Assembly (NCBI RefSeq): GCF_008119785.1
Contig: NZ_VSFA01000026.1
Coordinates: 18,156 to 82,155 of the forward strand
Reading direction: 5' to 3'
DNA: 64,000 bases
Origin: Micromonospora sp. MP36
GTDB taxonomy: Bacteria; Actinomycetota; Actinomycetes; Mycobacteriales; Micromonosporaceae
Under the pieces are notes generated by a model. The model was not told where the DNA came from. It did not search any database and was given only the letters and a program-made list of their open reading frames with translations. Shown piece after piece: positions 9,107 through 17,511 of the stretch. Made by a program: the position numbers and the translations under genes. Each line of letters begins with the position of its first letter. The stretch's first letter is position 1.

Positions 9107-9133
9107 CTCGAACGGACCCGAACGGACCCGAAC
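9107..9133 (+). promoter_or_regulatory. Triple 7-bp direct repeat in divergent NRPS/MFS promoter
   Basis: Copies CTCGAAC, CCCGAAC and CCCGAAC start at 9107, 9117 and 9127, separated by the same GGA trinucleotide. Same period, orientation and sequence as the repeat at 2013-2039. It lies 68 bp before the plus-strand MFS start and about 115 bp before the TTG of the minus-strand condensation gene, so it could serve both directions. A possible -10 (TACGGT) is at 9167-9172. Confidence 0.6.
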
Positions 9134-9200
9134 GGCGGGACCGGCCTTCGCCGCCACCCGCGCCGATACGGTTCGGTGTCGGCAGATCGAGGAGAACCTG

Positions 9201-10478
9201 GTGACCGAACGTGCCGCCACGTACGCCGAGGTGTTCGCGGTCCGCGAATACCGCCACCTCTTCACGGCGTACCTGTTGTCCCTGGTCGGCGACCAGCTCA
9301 CGGCCGTCACGGTGGCGTATCTCGTCTACACCGGCACCGGCTCGGCGGTGCTGGCGGCCGCCGGCTACGCCAGCTCATACCTGGCCTGGCTGACCGGCGG
9401 GCCGCTGCTGTCCGGCCTGGCCGACCGGTTCCCGCGGCGGCGGGTGCTGATCGGGTGCGACCTGGCCCGCGCGCTGCTCATTCCCCTGGCCGCGCTGCCC
9501 GGCGTCCCCGCTGCCGCCCTGGTGGCGCTGCTGTTCGTGGTAAACCTGCTGCGCCCGCCGTTCGTGGCCGCGCGGGCGGCCCTGCTGCCCGAGGTGCTCG
9601 ACGGTGACCGGTACCCGGTGGCCAACGGCGTGGACAACAGCGCCGCGCAGATCGTCCAGGTGGTCGGGTTCGCCGCCGGCGGCGGCCTGGTGGCGGTGCT
9701 GTCGCTGCGGGGCGCGCTGCTGGTCGACGCCGCGACCTTCCTGCTCTCGGCGGCGCTCATCTGGATCGGCGTGCGCCCCCGCGGCGTCCCGACCCGACCC
9801 GAGGGGCCGACACGGGGCGGCCCCTGGGTCGGGTTGCGGGTCGTCTTCACCGACCGGCGGCTGCGGGCGTACGTCCTCGTCCTCTGGGTGGCCAGCGCCT
9901 TCACCTACGCGGCCGAGGGACTGATGGCCCCGCTGGCCCGCCAGTACGGTGGAGGGCCGGGAACGGTCGGACTGCTGCTGGCGGCGGCGCCGCTGGGAAC
10001 GGCGGCCGGCGCGGTGGCCCTCACCCGCTTCTGCCCGCCAGGCACCCGCCCCCGGCTCATCCTGCCGCTGGCGGTGCTCTCCGCGGCGACGCTGACCCTG
10101 GTCGCGCTCATCCCTCCCCTGTGGATGGTGCTGAGCCTGCTGGTGTTGGTGGGTGCCGGCAGCGCCTGGGCCATCCCGCTGAACGCCCTGTTCGGGCGGG
10201 CCGTACCGGCCGAATACCGGGGGCGCGCGTTCGGCATCGCCATCACCGGCCTGAGCGGACTGCAGGGCGCTGCGATGGTCGTGGCGGGCCTGGCCGCCGA
10301 CCACTGGACGCCGACGTCGGTGGTGGGGGCGAGCGGTCTGCTGGGGGCGGTGGCGGTGCTCGCCCTGGCACCGCTCTGGCCACGCCGGCGCTCCGCACCG
10401 CCGCTCGAACACCTTCGAATGACCTCGACCGCCCCGGAGGGTTCCACCGCCCCCGCCCAAGCGGCCAACCTGAGGTGA
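9201..10478 (+). CDS. MFS transporter, second exporter of the NRPS locus
   Basis: 425 residues, GTG start 5 nt after the GAGGAGAA stretch. Twelve hydrophobic segments; N-terminus 'REYRHLFTAYLLSLVGDQLT' and loop 2-3 'SGLADRFPRRRVLIG' are MFS signatures, in the same broad exporter group as the first MFS gene but clearly a different protein. Divergent from the condensation operon and sharing its repeat-containing promoter region. It may export the product or an intermediate, or confer self-resistance. Confidence 0.9.
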   Translation: MTERAATYAEVFAVREYRHLFTAYLLSLVGDQLTAVTVAYLVYTGTGSAVLAAAGYASSYLAWLTGGPLLSGLADRFPRRRVLIGCDLARALLIPLAALPGVPAAALVALLFVVNLLRPPFVAARAALLPEVLDGDRYPVANGVDNSAAQIVQVVGFAAGGGLVAVLSLRGALLVDAATFLLSAALIWIGVRPRGVPTRPEGPTRGGPWVGLRVVFTDRRLRAYVLVLWVASAFTYAAEGLMAPLARQYGGGPGTVGLLLAAAPLGTAAGAVALTRFCPPGTRPRLILPLAVLSAATLTLVALIPPLWMVLSLLVLVGAGSAWAIPLNALFGRAVPAEYRGRAFGIAITGLSGLQGAAMVVAGLAADHWTPTSVVGASGLLGAVAVLALAPLWPRRRSAPPLEHLRMTSTAPEGSTAPAQAANLR

Positions 10479-10524
10479 CCGGGCGGGCACGGGGCCGGCC
10501 CCGGCCAGCGGAGAGGAGAAGCTC

Positions 10525-10563
10525 ATGCGCGGCGTCTGCAAGCGTGGTGTCAGCTGGACCTGA
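10525..10563 (+). CDS. 12-codon ORF with strong ribosome binding site
   Basis: ATG preceded by GGAGAGGAGAAGCTC, one of the best Shine-Dalgarno matches in the window, opens a frame reading MRGVCKRGVSWT and then TGA. A terminator-like hairpin follows 24 nt later. It sits 46 nt after the MFS stop and 170 nt before the NB-ARC regulator. It could be a leader peptide that controls read-through of the hairpin into the regulator gene, or a tiny peptide product. Codon statistics cannot be judged at this length. Confidence 0.35.
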   Translation: MRGVCKRGVSWT

Positions 10564-10587
10564 TCGCCTCCGGCCTCAGGTACGTCA

Positions 10588-10617
10588 GGCCCCGTCCACC
10601 TGCCGGTGGGCGGGGCC
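10588..10617 (+). terminator. Intrinsic terminator or attenuator after MFS gene
   Basis: Thirteen-base arms (10588-10600 and 10605-10617) pair with one G-U over a 4-nt loop TGCC. It closes the MFS transcript and lies just after the 12-codon ORF, which is also the layout of an attenuator. Confidence 0.7.
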
Positions 10618-10733
10618 CCGTCATGTGCCGGGTGGCCGTGCGCTCCACTGTGGTCGGTAGTCTTGTCCGGCACTGACATACTTGCCTCTGGTGCACCGGC
10701 AACGGCTACGTGACTCCTTGACGTGAAGGGCGC

Positions 10734-13319
10734 ATGACCGCCTCCGACTTCGGCGTCGACCCCACCACCGCGTCCTGCCCCGCGCAGTACGTGGCGCTGT
10801 TGCGCCGTGTCCGCGACCAGTCCGGCCTCGCCTACCGGGCGATCGCCCGTCGCGCCCAGCGCAACGGACAGGTGCTCCCCGCGAGCACCCTGGCGACCAT
10901 GCTGGGCCGACCGACGCTCCCCCGCCGGGACCTGGTGGTGGCACTGCTACGGGCCTGCGACGTGCCGGACGAGCGGGCGTCGGCCTGGTTGACGACGTGG
11001 GCGCGGCTGGCCGCCGCACGACCGGCGGGCCGCGGCGCCGCCCCGGGCGAGCGGACCATCGCACCGGGCACCGGCGCCCCGACGCCGCGCAGCGCCACCC
11101 CGCCACCCGACCCCGGGAACCCGGTCACCGACCCCCACCACGGGTCACCGGTGCTGCGGCTCGTACCGGGCACCGGCGTGCCCCGCAGCGAACCGGCCCG
11201 GCCCGGCCGGTCACGGGTCACCGGAGCGGGCGGACCCGACGCGGAGCGGGCCGTGCCACGCGCGCAGCCGTGGCCGTCTCCCGATCAGGCGGCCGGCGGC
11301 ACCCGGCCACCCGTACCGTTCCAGCTGCCACCGGCACCACCCCTGATCGTGGGACGGGGCGAGGAAACCGGGCAACTGCACGCCGCGACCGCCCAGGACG
11401 GCGCCGTCTGCGTCGTCGACGGCGCCGGCGGGGTCGGCAAGTCCGCGCTCGCGCTGCACGTCGCGCACCAGATCGCGGCGCGCTACGACGGCGGCTGCCT
11501 CTACGCCGACCTGCACGGCGCCAGCGCCGGAATCGCCCCGGCCGAACCCGCTGACGTGCTGGCCCGATTCCTGCGCGCGCTGGGCGCGCCGACCGTGCCC
11601 AGCTCCGTGGAGGAAGCGAGCGCCCTGTTGCGCACCTGGGCCGCCGACCGCGGCATGCTCGTCGTCCTGGACGACGCCGCCTCCGCAGCGCAGATCCGCC
11701 CGCTGCTGATCAGCGGCCCCGGCTGCGCCACCGTGGTCACCAGCCGGTGGACCCTCGCCGACCTCGACGCGACCGCCCGGATCCGGCTCGCGCCGCTGCC
11801 CGACGACGCGGCGCTCGCCCTGCTCGGCCGGCTCGGCGGCGCGGCGCGCGTCGCCGCGGAACCGGACGCCGCGGCCCAGGTCGTCCGGCACTGTGCCGGG
11901 CTTCCCCTGGCGTTGCGGATCATCGGCGCGCGCGTCGCGGCCCGACCCGACGCGCCGCTCGGCGGTCTGGCCGAACGGATGGACGACGAGGGACGCCGCC
12001 TCGACCTGCTGGAGGTCGGCGATCTGTCCATGCGGGCCAGCCTGCACCTCGGGTACCAGGCGTTCGCCGACGCGCCCCAGGACGAGCGCCGCCGCATCGG
12101 CCGCCTGTTCCGGCTTGCGGCGCTGCCCGACTGGGCCGACGCCACCGCGTACGGCTGCGCGGCGCTCGCGGACCTGCCGGTCCCGGTCGCCGAGCGGGCA
12201 CTCGAGGCGCTGGTGGACGCGCACCTGATCGAATCCGCCGGCGACGGCCGCTACCGGTTCCACGACATCGTCCGGCTCTACGCCCGGGAACGCGCCCAGC
12301 ACACCGACGACCCCGCCGATCGGGAGGCGGCGCTGAGCCGGCTGACCGGGTGGCTGTTCGCCACCACGGCCACCGCGGCGCGGCTGCTCTACCCACAGGA
12401 GAAGCTGCCGTCGGCCCCGAGCGGCCCGGGCCAACCGTTGGCCGACACCGCGGACGCCTGGGCCTGGTTCGAGCGCGAGCACACGAACCTGTTGATGATC
12501 GCCCGGCAGCAGGTGTCGGCCGGCCAGACCCTGACCGAGGTACGCGACCTCGCGCTCGTGGTCGTCAAGTTCATCGACTACTCCGGATACACCGCCGAGC
12601 AGCAGCAGTTCGGCCATCTCGCCGTCGAGGCGGCACAGCGGCTGGGTGACCGCTCGGGCACGGCGATGGCGTTGAACATCGTGGCCGTGGCGCTGCTCCG
12701 GCAGGGCCGGCACGACGAGGCGATCCCCCTGCTGGCCCGAAACCTCGCCGTACAGCGCGAGCTCGGCGACCGGGCGCGGGAGGCGGCCTGCCTCAACAAC
12801 CTCGGCAACGCGCTGCGCGACAAGGGTGACCTCGACGGCGCGCTGCGGCAGCTGCGGGCCGCCCTCGCCATCCGGCGCGAACTCGGCGACCGACACAAAG
12901 AGGGCAGCGTCCTCGACAACCTCGCCCTGGTCCACCAGCGCCGAGGCGAGTTCCAGCAGGCCGTCGACCACCACCAGGCCGGGCTGGCGATCGCCGCCGA
13001 GGGTACGGATCCGCTCTGGGAGGCGCAGGCGTTGGTCAACTTCGCGGAAACGCTGCAGCTGGCCGGCGGGCACGAGGCGGCGGTCGGGCGGGCCACCGAG
13101 TCGCTGGAGATCTGCCGACGCTACCGGCACCAGCGGGGCATCGGCCTCGCCCTCCGGGTGCTCGGCGACGCGTACGCGAGTCTCGGGCGTGCGGCGGAGG
13201 CGCGCCGGCACTGGCGGGAGGCCCTCGCCCGGCTCGACGGCCTGGACCGGGAGGCGTGCGCCAAGCTGCGGGCCGCCCTCGGCGGCGACGGAGCGACCGA
13301 CGCGCTCCACCCGTCCTGA
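10734..13319 (+). CDS. XRE-NB-ARC-TPR (STAND) transcriptional regulator
   Basis: 861 residues. About 1-80 form a helix-turn-helix of the XRE type ('YRAIARRAQRNG', 'STLATMLGR'), then a Pro-rich linker to about 200. The NB-ARC NTPase has a P-loop GAGGVGKS at 230-237, a Walker B 'MLVVLDDA', a 'VVTSRW' sensor and the GLPLA motif. From about 620 to the end there are tetratricopeptide repeats ('ACLNNLGNALRDKGDLDGA', 'LDNLALVHQRRGEF'). STAND regulators switch on ATP binding after the repeat domain senses a ligand. Its position next to the NRPS locus makes it the likely controller, perhaps through the CCCGAAC repeats, but no copy of that repeat precedes this gene. Confidence 0.9.
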   Translation: MTASDFGVDPTTASCPAQYVALLRRVRDQSGLAYRAIARRAQRNGQVLPASTLATMLGRPTLPRRDLVVALLRACDVPDERASAWLTTWARLAAARPAGRGAAPGERTIAPGTGAPTPRSATPPPDPGNPVTDPHHGSPVLRLVPGTGVPRSEPARPGRSRVTGAGGPDAERAVPRAQPWPSPDQAAGGTRPPVPFQLPPAPPLIVGRGEETGQLHAATAQDGAVCVVDGAGGVGKSALALHVAHQIAARYDGGCLYADLHGASAGIAPAEPADVLARFLRALGAPTVPSSVEEASALLRTWAADRGMLVVLDDAASAAQIRPLLISGPGCATVVTSRWTLADLDATARIRLAPLPDDAALALLGRLGGAARVAAEPDAAAQVVRHCAGLPLALRIIGARVAARPDAPLGGLAERMDDEGRRLDLLEVGDLSMRASLHLGYQAFADAPQDERRRIGRLFRLAALPDWADATAYGCAALADLPVPVAERALEALVDAHLIESAGDGRYRFHDIVRLYARERAQHTDDPADREAALSRLTGWLFATTATAARLLYPQEKLPSAPSGPGQPLADTADAWAWFEREHTNLLMIARQQVSAGQTLTEVRDLALVVVKFIDYSGYTAEQQQFGHLAVEAAQRLGDRSGTAMALNIVAVALLRQGRHDEAIPLLARNLAVQRELGDRAREAACLNNLGNALRDKGDLDGALRQLRAALAIRRELGDRHKEGSVLDNLALVHQRRGEFQQAVDHHQAGLAIAAEGTDPLWEAQALVNFAETLQLAGGHEAAVGRATESLEICRRYRHQRGIGLALRVLGDAYASLGRAAEARRHWREALARLDGLDREACAKLRAALGGDGATDALHPS

Positions 13320-13330
13320 TCTCGCACGGA

Positions 13331-13361
13331 GGCGGCCCGGCTGGTCGCCAGCCGGGCCGCC
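13331..13361. terminator. Bidirectional intrinsic terminator
   Basis: Perfect 14-bp stem (13331-13344 with 13348-13361), 3-nt loop, between the convergent NB-ARC regulator and trypsin-like gene. Confidence 0.85.
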
Positions 13362-13376
13362 CGATCAGTCGTCCGG

Positions 13377-14171
13377 TCAGCCGCCCAGACTCGCGGCGGC
13401 CGAGGCGATCGCCGAGGCGAAGTAGCTCACCTGGGTGTAGACGCCCGGATAGTAGGGCCGGGCGCAGCCGTTGCCCCAGCTGACGATGCCGACCTGGATC
13501 CAGGCGTTGCTGGCGTCGCGGCGGAACATCGGGCCGCCCGAGTCGCCCTGGCAGGTGTCCACACCGCCGCTGGTGTAGCCGGCGCAGATCTCCTCAGCCG
13601 TGATGATCTGGCCGCCGTAGTAGGAGTTGCAGGTGGAGTCGCTGACGAACGGCACGGTCGCCTTCATCAGGTAGCGCTGCTGCGGGCCGCCCTCGTAGGT
13701 GGCGCCCCAGCCGGCGACGGTGAAGGTGCCGTTGTCGTACGCCGTGGTGTTGGCGATCTTCAACGTGCTCAGCCCGGTGACCGGCGTGGCCAGCCGGATC
13801 AGGGCCCAGTCCTTACCGTTGCCGTTGTATCCCGGGGCGCGGTAGACGTAGTTCGACCTGACGGTGATCCGGCTGGACGATTGGAGGTCGACCACGCCGA
13901 GGGTCGCCGTGATGCTGGTGTTGGTGCCCGTGGCACCCACGCAGTGCGCGGCGGTGAGCACCAGCCGCGCGCTGTACAGGGCACCGCCGCAGCCCATCGA
14001 GAGCCGCACCATGAACGGGAACTCGCCCTGGGCGGCACGGGTGCCGCCGACGACGTACGGCGAGACGGTGCTGTCGGACGCGGCGGCGGGTGCCGCCAGG
14101 GTAAGACTGCCCGCGGTCACCGCGGCGAGCGCGGCGGCCAACAGGCCAGTGAGGGTGCGCCAGCGAACCAT
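13377..14171 (-). CDS. Secreted trypsin-like serine protease (S1)
   Basis: 264 residues, ATG after GGAGGAACAC. Signal peptide 1-32, cut near 'APAAASD'; a short propeptide ends before 'YVVGGTRA', the usual mature N-terminus after activation cleavage. The triad is visible: His in 'LTAAHCVG' (about 76), Asp in 'GKDWALIRL' (about 122) and Ser in 'CQGDSGGPM' (about 210). The Asp two turns before the Ser motif ('GGVDTCQGDSGG') marks the S1 pocket of trypsin, so cleavage after Lys/Arg is expected. Six cysteines fit three disulfides. It looks like the Streptomyces griseus trypsin type and is probably for extracellular protein degradation. Confidence 0.95.
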   Translation of the reverse strand: MVRWRTLTGLLAAALAAVTAGSLTLAAPAAASDSTVSPYVVGGTRAAQGEFPFMVRLSMGCGGALYSARLVLTAAHCVGATGTNTSITATLGVVDLQSSSRITVRSNYVYRAPGYNGNGKDWALIRLATPVTGLSTLKIANTTAYDNGTFTVAGWGATYEGGPQQRYLMKATVPFVSDSTCNSYYGGQIITAEEICAGYTSGGVDTCQGDSGGPMFRRDASNAWIQVGIVSWGNGCARPYYPGVYTQVSYFASAIASAAASLGG

Positions 14172-14289
14172 GTGTTCCTCCGCATCAGGACCGGCACGCC
14201 TCGTGAGCGCACCTGATTCGAGACTGCGGACATCATATTGAGATCAATGGATGGGAAGCGACATACCCTCTGGGTCGTATCCGCGAGTT

Positions 14290-14382
14290 ATGGGTGCCGC
14301 GGCCGACACGACCCGGACCCCGCTCGCGGCGCACTTCACGGCCCTGCTGACCGAGGTCAGCGCAGAGCTCGCCAGCACGTGA
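14290..14382 (+). pseudogene. Possible gene remnant before MFS gene
   Basis: In the 315-bp gap between the trypsin and MFS genes, a frame reading MGAAADTTRTPLAAHF followed by TALLTEVSAELAST and a stop has strong GC3 bias and looks like the helical C-terminus of a regulator. There is no ribosome binding site and no N-terminal domain. It may be the tail of a lost ArsR/PadR-like regulator of the downstream exporter, or chance. The rest of the gap holds only a 12-bp palindrome, ATTGA-GA-TCAAT, at 14237-14248. Confidence 0.25.
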
Positions 14383-14486
14383 GCAACCCACCCGGTGGCC
14401 GGCTGACCGGCTTCCGGGCATCCCGGCCTTCTGCCCACGGGCGATTTCCTTGGTACGAGGGACCCGCGTCGGGTCAGGTGGTTGAT

Positions 14487-15809
14487 ATGCCGCCCGACGC
14501 CCTGACGCCCCGTTCCTCGCCCTACTGGCCCGTGGTCAGCCATCCGCTGCTGCGCCGCGTCCTGCCCGGACTGGCCGTGTCCGCCCTCGGCGACGGCATG
14601 GCGTTGATCGCGGTGACCTGGCTGGCGATCCAACTCGCACCGCCGCCCCAGCGCGGAACCTGGGTAGCCGTCGCGGTGGCGGCATACACCCTGCCCAGCG
14701 CGGCCGGCACCGTGCTCTTCGGCCGGCTGCTGAGCGGCCGCAGCGGTGCCCAGCTCGCCGGCTGGGACGCGGTCCTGCGCGCCGCCGCTCTCGCGGCCAT
14801 CCCGACTGCCCACCTCTTCGGGGTGCTCACCATCGGCTGGTACGTGGTGCTGCTCGCCGCGTCCTCGCTGCTGCACTCGTGGGGCGCCGCCGGGCGCTTC
14901 ACCCTGATCGCGGAGCTCCTCCCCCAGCGGCACCACCTGCCCGCCAACGCGGTGCTCGCCATCATCGGCCAGGTCGCAACCATCGCCGGGCCACCACTGG
15001 CGGGCATCCTGATCAGCTGGGTCGGGCCGGTGTGGGTGATCGCCGTCGACGCGGTCACCTTCGCTGTCCTGGCCGTCACCTACCGCCTCGCGATTCCGGC
15101 CACCGGCCGAACCGAGCAGGCAGGCGAGGGCTTCTCCCGTACCGCCGGGTTCGCTGTCATCCGCCACGACCGGACGCTGCTCGGCCTGCTGGCCCTGACC
15201 TTCGGCTTCTTCTTCCTCTTCGGGCCGTTCTACGTGGCCATGCCGATTCACGTCGTGGAGGATCTGCATGCCGCCGCACCGGCGCTCGGGCTCTACTACA
15301 CCGCGTTCGGTGTCGGCGCCCTCGTCGGCGGTCTCGCCACCGGCTACTTGCGCCGCTGGTCGCTGTGGTCGACCACCATCAGGATCGTCATCGGCTTCGG
15401 CGCCGCCATGCTGCCTCTGGGCCTGAACGCGCCCATCGCCCTGTCGCTGCCGGCCTTCGCCCTGGCCGGCCTCATCTGGGCGCCGTACCTGTCCACGTCG
15501 ATGGCGCTGTTCCAGCGCAGCACCACCGCGACGAGACTCCCTCAGGTCCTTGCGGCCAGAGGCGCCGTCACCGTTCTGGCGGTGCCGCTGGGCACCATGC
15601 TCGGCGGCCCGCTGACGGCCACCATCGGCGCCCGCCAGACACTGCTCCTGTGTGCCGCGGCGACCATCGCCCTCGGCGTCGTCGCCGCCGGGCTCACCAT
15701 CGCGTCCCGCAAGCCGCCGACCGACGACCATCCGCCCTCAGCAGGCCCTGGGCCGCAACGACTGCCTCATCCTGATGCTCCGATTGATTCGGAAGCAATC
15801 AGACATTGA
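14487..15809 (+). CDS. MFS transporter
   Basis: 440 residues from the ATG at 14487; an in-frame GTG at 14478 is also possible and neither has a strong ribosome binding site. Twelve hydrophobic segments; 'LLRRVLPGLAVSALGDGM' opens the first helix and 'LFGRLLSGRSGAQLAG' fits the loop 2-3 region of MFS drug/metabolite exporters. The C-terminus is a Pro-rich cytoplasmic tail. The gene stands alone, without a neighbouring regulator. Substrate unknown. Confidence 0.88.
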   Translation: MPPDALTPRSSPYWPVVSHPLLRRVLPGLAVSALGDGMALIAVTWLAIQLAPPPQRGTWVAVAVAAYTLPSAAGTVLFGRLLSGRSGAQLAGWDAVLRAAALAAIPTAHLFGVLTIGWYVVLLAASSLLHSWGAAGRFTLIAELLPQRHHLPANAVLAIIGQVATIAGPPLAGILISWVGPVWVIAVDAVTFAVLAVTYRLAIPATGRTEQAGEGFSRTAGFAVIRHDRTLLGLLALTFGFFFLFGPFYVAMPIHVVEDLHAAAPALGLYYTAFGVGALVGGLATGYLRRWSLWSTTIRIVIGFGAAMLPLGLNAPIALSLPAFALAGLIWAPYLSTSMALFQRSTTATRLPQVLAARGAVTVLAVPLGTMLGGPLTATIGARQTLLLCAAATIALGVVAAGLTIASRKPPTDDHPPSAGPGPQRLPHPDAPIDSEAIRH

Positions 15810-15899
15810 TGCAGTCAGCGGAGGCACGCCGGCCTTGGTCGTCCAGACAGCGGCCCGATGACATTGACGCTTATCGCTTGTTTCTCTACGTTCGCTGTC

Positions 15900-16931
15900 A
15901 TGATTATCAATGTTCGGCGACTGGCGGCGATGCTGGCCGCCTTCGTGACGGTCACCGTCGTCGGCATGCCCGACGCGGTCGCCGCAGCCGTCCTGCCCAT
16001 CAACGACCTCGGCACCGGCAGCTACCTCGGCTTCCAGGGCGGGCTGTATCCGGCCGGCCGGAACACCATGCCGGACAGCCACCGCGCCGCCGGGGTCACC
16101 CGAGCCCTGCGCGTACGCCCGCTCGACACCAGCGGCACGCCGAGCGCCAACGGCAAGTACGTGCTGCTCTCCATCGGCATGTCCAACACCACCCAGGAGT
16201 TCTGCTCAGGGGATGCCAACGGCAGGTGCGCGCCGTACTCCTTCATCGGTCAGGCCGCCGCGGACCCGCAGGTCAACCACGACAAGCTGGCCATCGTCGA
16301 CGGCGCCGCGGGCGGCCAGACCGCCGGCACCTGGGACGCGCCGACCGACGCGAACTACGACCGCGTCCGGGACACCAGGCTGGCACCCCTCGGCCTGACC
16401 GAGCGGCAGGTCCAGATCGCCTGGGTCAAGGTCGCCAACGCCAACCCGTCGGTCTCCCTGCCCGCGACCAACGCCGACGCCTACCAGCTCGTGGCCCAGC
16501 AGGGCAACATCCTCCGGGCGTTGAAGAGGCGCTACCCCAACCTGCAGCAGGTCTTCTTCTCCAGCCGAATCTACGGCGGCTACGCCACCACCACCCTGAA
16601 CCCCGAGCCGTACGCGTACGAAACCGGCTTCGGCGTCAAGTGGGTGATCCAGGCACAGATCACCCAAATGTCGGGAGGCGGCACCGATCCTCGCGCCGGC
16701 AACCTGGACTACAACAGCACCACGGCGTGGGCGGCCTGGGGCCCGTACCTCTGGGCCAACGGCCTTCAGCCCCGGTCGGACGGGCTCGTCTGGGAACGGT
16801 CGGACTTCGGCTCCGACGGGACGCATCCGTCCACGTCAGGGCGGCAGAAGGTGGCCAGCCTGCTGCTCCGCTTCTTCAAGACCTCACCCCACACGACCTG
16901 CTGGTTCACCGTCGGCGGCACCTGCGCCTAG
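15900..16931 (+). CDS. Secreted SGNH/GDSL-like hydrolase
   Basis: 343 residues from ATG 15900, chosen because 'MIINVRRLAAMLAAFVTV' then reads as a normal signal peptide ending near 'DAVAAA'; an earlier in-frame ATG at 15858 would add 14 hydrophobic residues. 'LLSIGMSNTTQEF' resembles the serine block of SGNH esterases, and 'SDGTHPSTSG' near residue 312 is the characteristic DxxH block carrying the catalytic Asp and His. Likely an extracellular esterase or lipase-like enzyme; substrate unknown. Two cysteines near the C-terminus (CWFTVGGTC) could form a disulfide. Confidence 0.7.
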   Translation: MIINVRRLAAMLAAFVTVTVVGMPDAVAAAVLPINDLGTGSYLGFQGGLYPAGRNTMPDSHRAAGVTRALRVRPLDTSGTPSANGKYVLLSIGMSNTTQEFCSGDANGRCAPYSFIGQAAADPQVNHDKLAIVDGAAGGQTAGTWDAPTDANYDRVRDTRLAPLGLTERQVQIAWVKVANANPSVSLPATNADAYQLVAQQGNILRALKRRYPNLQQVFFSSRIYGGYATTTLNPEPYAYETGFGVKWVIQAQITQMSGGGTDPRAGNLDYNSTTAWAAWGPYLWANGLQPRSDGLVWERSDFGSDGTHPSTSGRQKVASLLLRFFKTSPHTTCWFTVGGTCA

Positions 16932-16961
16932 AAAGACGGCCTGATCCACCACGCCGCACCC

Positions 16962-16998
16962 CATGAACGGCATGTCCACGAAGGACATGCCGTTCATG
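16962..16998. terminator. Bidirectional intrinsic terminator
   Basis: Perfect 16-bp stem (16962-16977 with 16983-16998), loop ACGAA, between the convergent SGNH gene and the small membrane-protein gene. Confidence 0.85.
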
Positions 16999-17013
16999 AA
17001 CCGGCCCGGCAGG

Positions 17014-17394
17014 TCACACGCGTGCGTTCTTACCCGGCCACCATGGGTGTGACCAGCCGGCCGCGATCATCAGTGCACCGACGGCGAGGAGCGCCGGTCT
17101 GCGCCGGCGCGCGCCGAGAGCAGTTACTGCGTCGCCCGCGAGTCGCAACAGTTGCGCGGACGGTGGCATGTGCTCCCGCATCCAGCGTCCTCGCCGGGTC
17201 CGGGCGAGTGCGTCGAGATCCGCCAGGCTGAGCACGGCCACGGAACCGGCCACCGGCAGTGCGACACGGACCGCGACAGCCGCCTTCGGTCGCCTCCGCC
17301 ACAACAGGTAGTTCGACACCGCCGCCACCGCGACGTCCGCCGAGATCTTGACCGGGTGCACCTGGTGAATCAGCACCCGATCGGTCAGTCGCAT
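17014..17394 (-). CDS. Small membrane protein of unknown function
   Basis: 126 residues from ATG 17394, which follows GGAAGGGTGGCGAC; an ATG 36 bp upstream adds a polar leader and is less likely. Hydrophobic segments lie near residues 15-30, 45-60 and 100-115, with the basic stretch RRRRP between. 'RVLIHQVHPVKISADVAVA' at the N-terminus is not a motif I recognise. Probably an inner-membrane protein with two or three spans. No functional hint from neighbours. Confidence 0.65.
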   Translation of the reverse strand: MRLTDRVLIHQVHPVKISADVAVAAVSNYLLWRRRPKAAVAVRVALPVAGSVAVLSLADLDALARTRRGRWMREHMPPSAQLLRLAGDAVTALGARRRRPALLAVGALMIAAGWSHPWWPGKNARV

Positions 17395-17511
17395 GTCGCC
17401 ACCCTTCCACCCGCATTCGTCGGAGTTCAACGAGAGCGCGGCGTGGACGTGGCCTGGCCTGTCGCGGTCGGCGCCTATTCAGATGGGCGCCCAGGCTGGC
17501 GGGCGACAGTC

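Noticed and set aside
10525..10563. Biarylitide-type precursor peptide for the nearby P450
   Set aside because: It lacks the Tyr/Trp/His pattern of such precursors, is 7 kb from the P450, and that P450 is coupled to a carrier protein instead.
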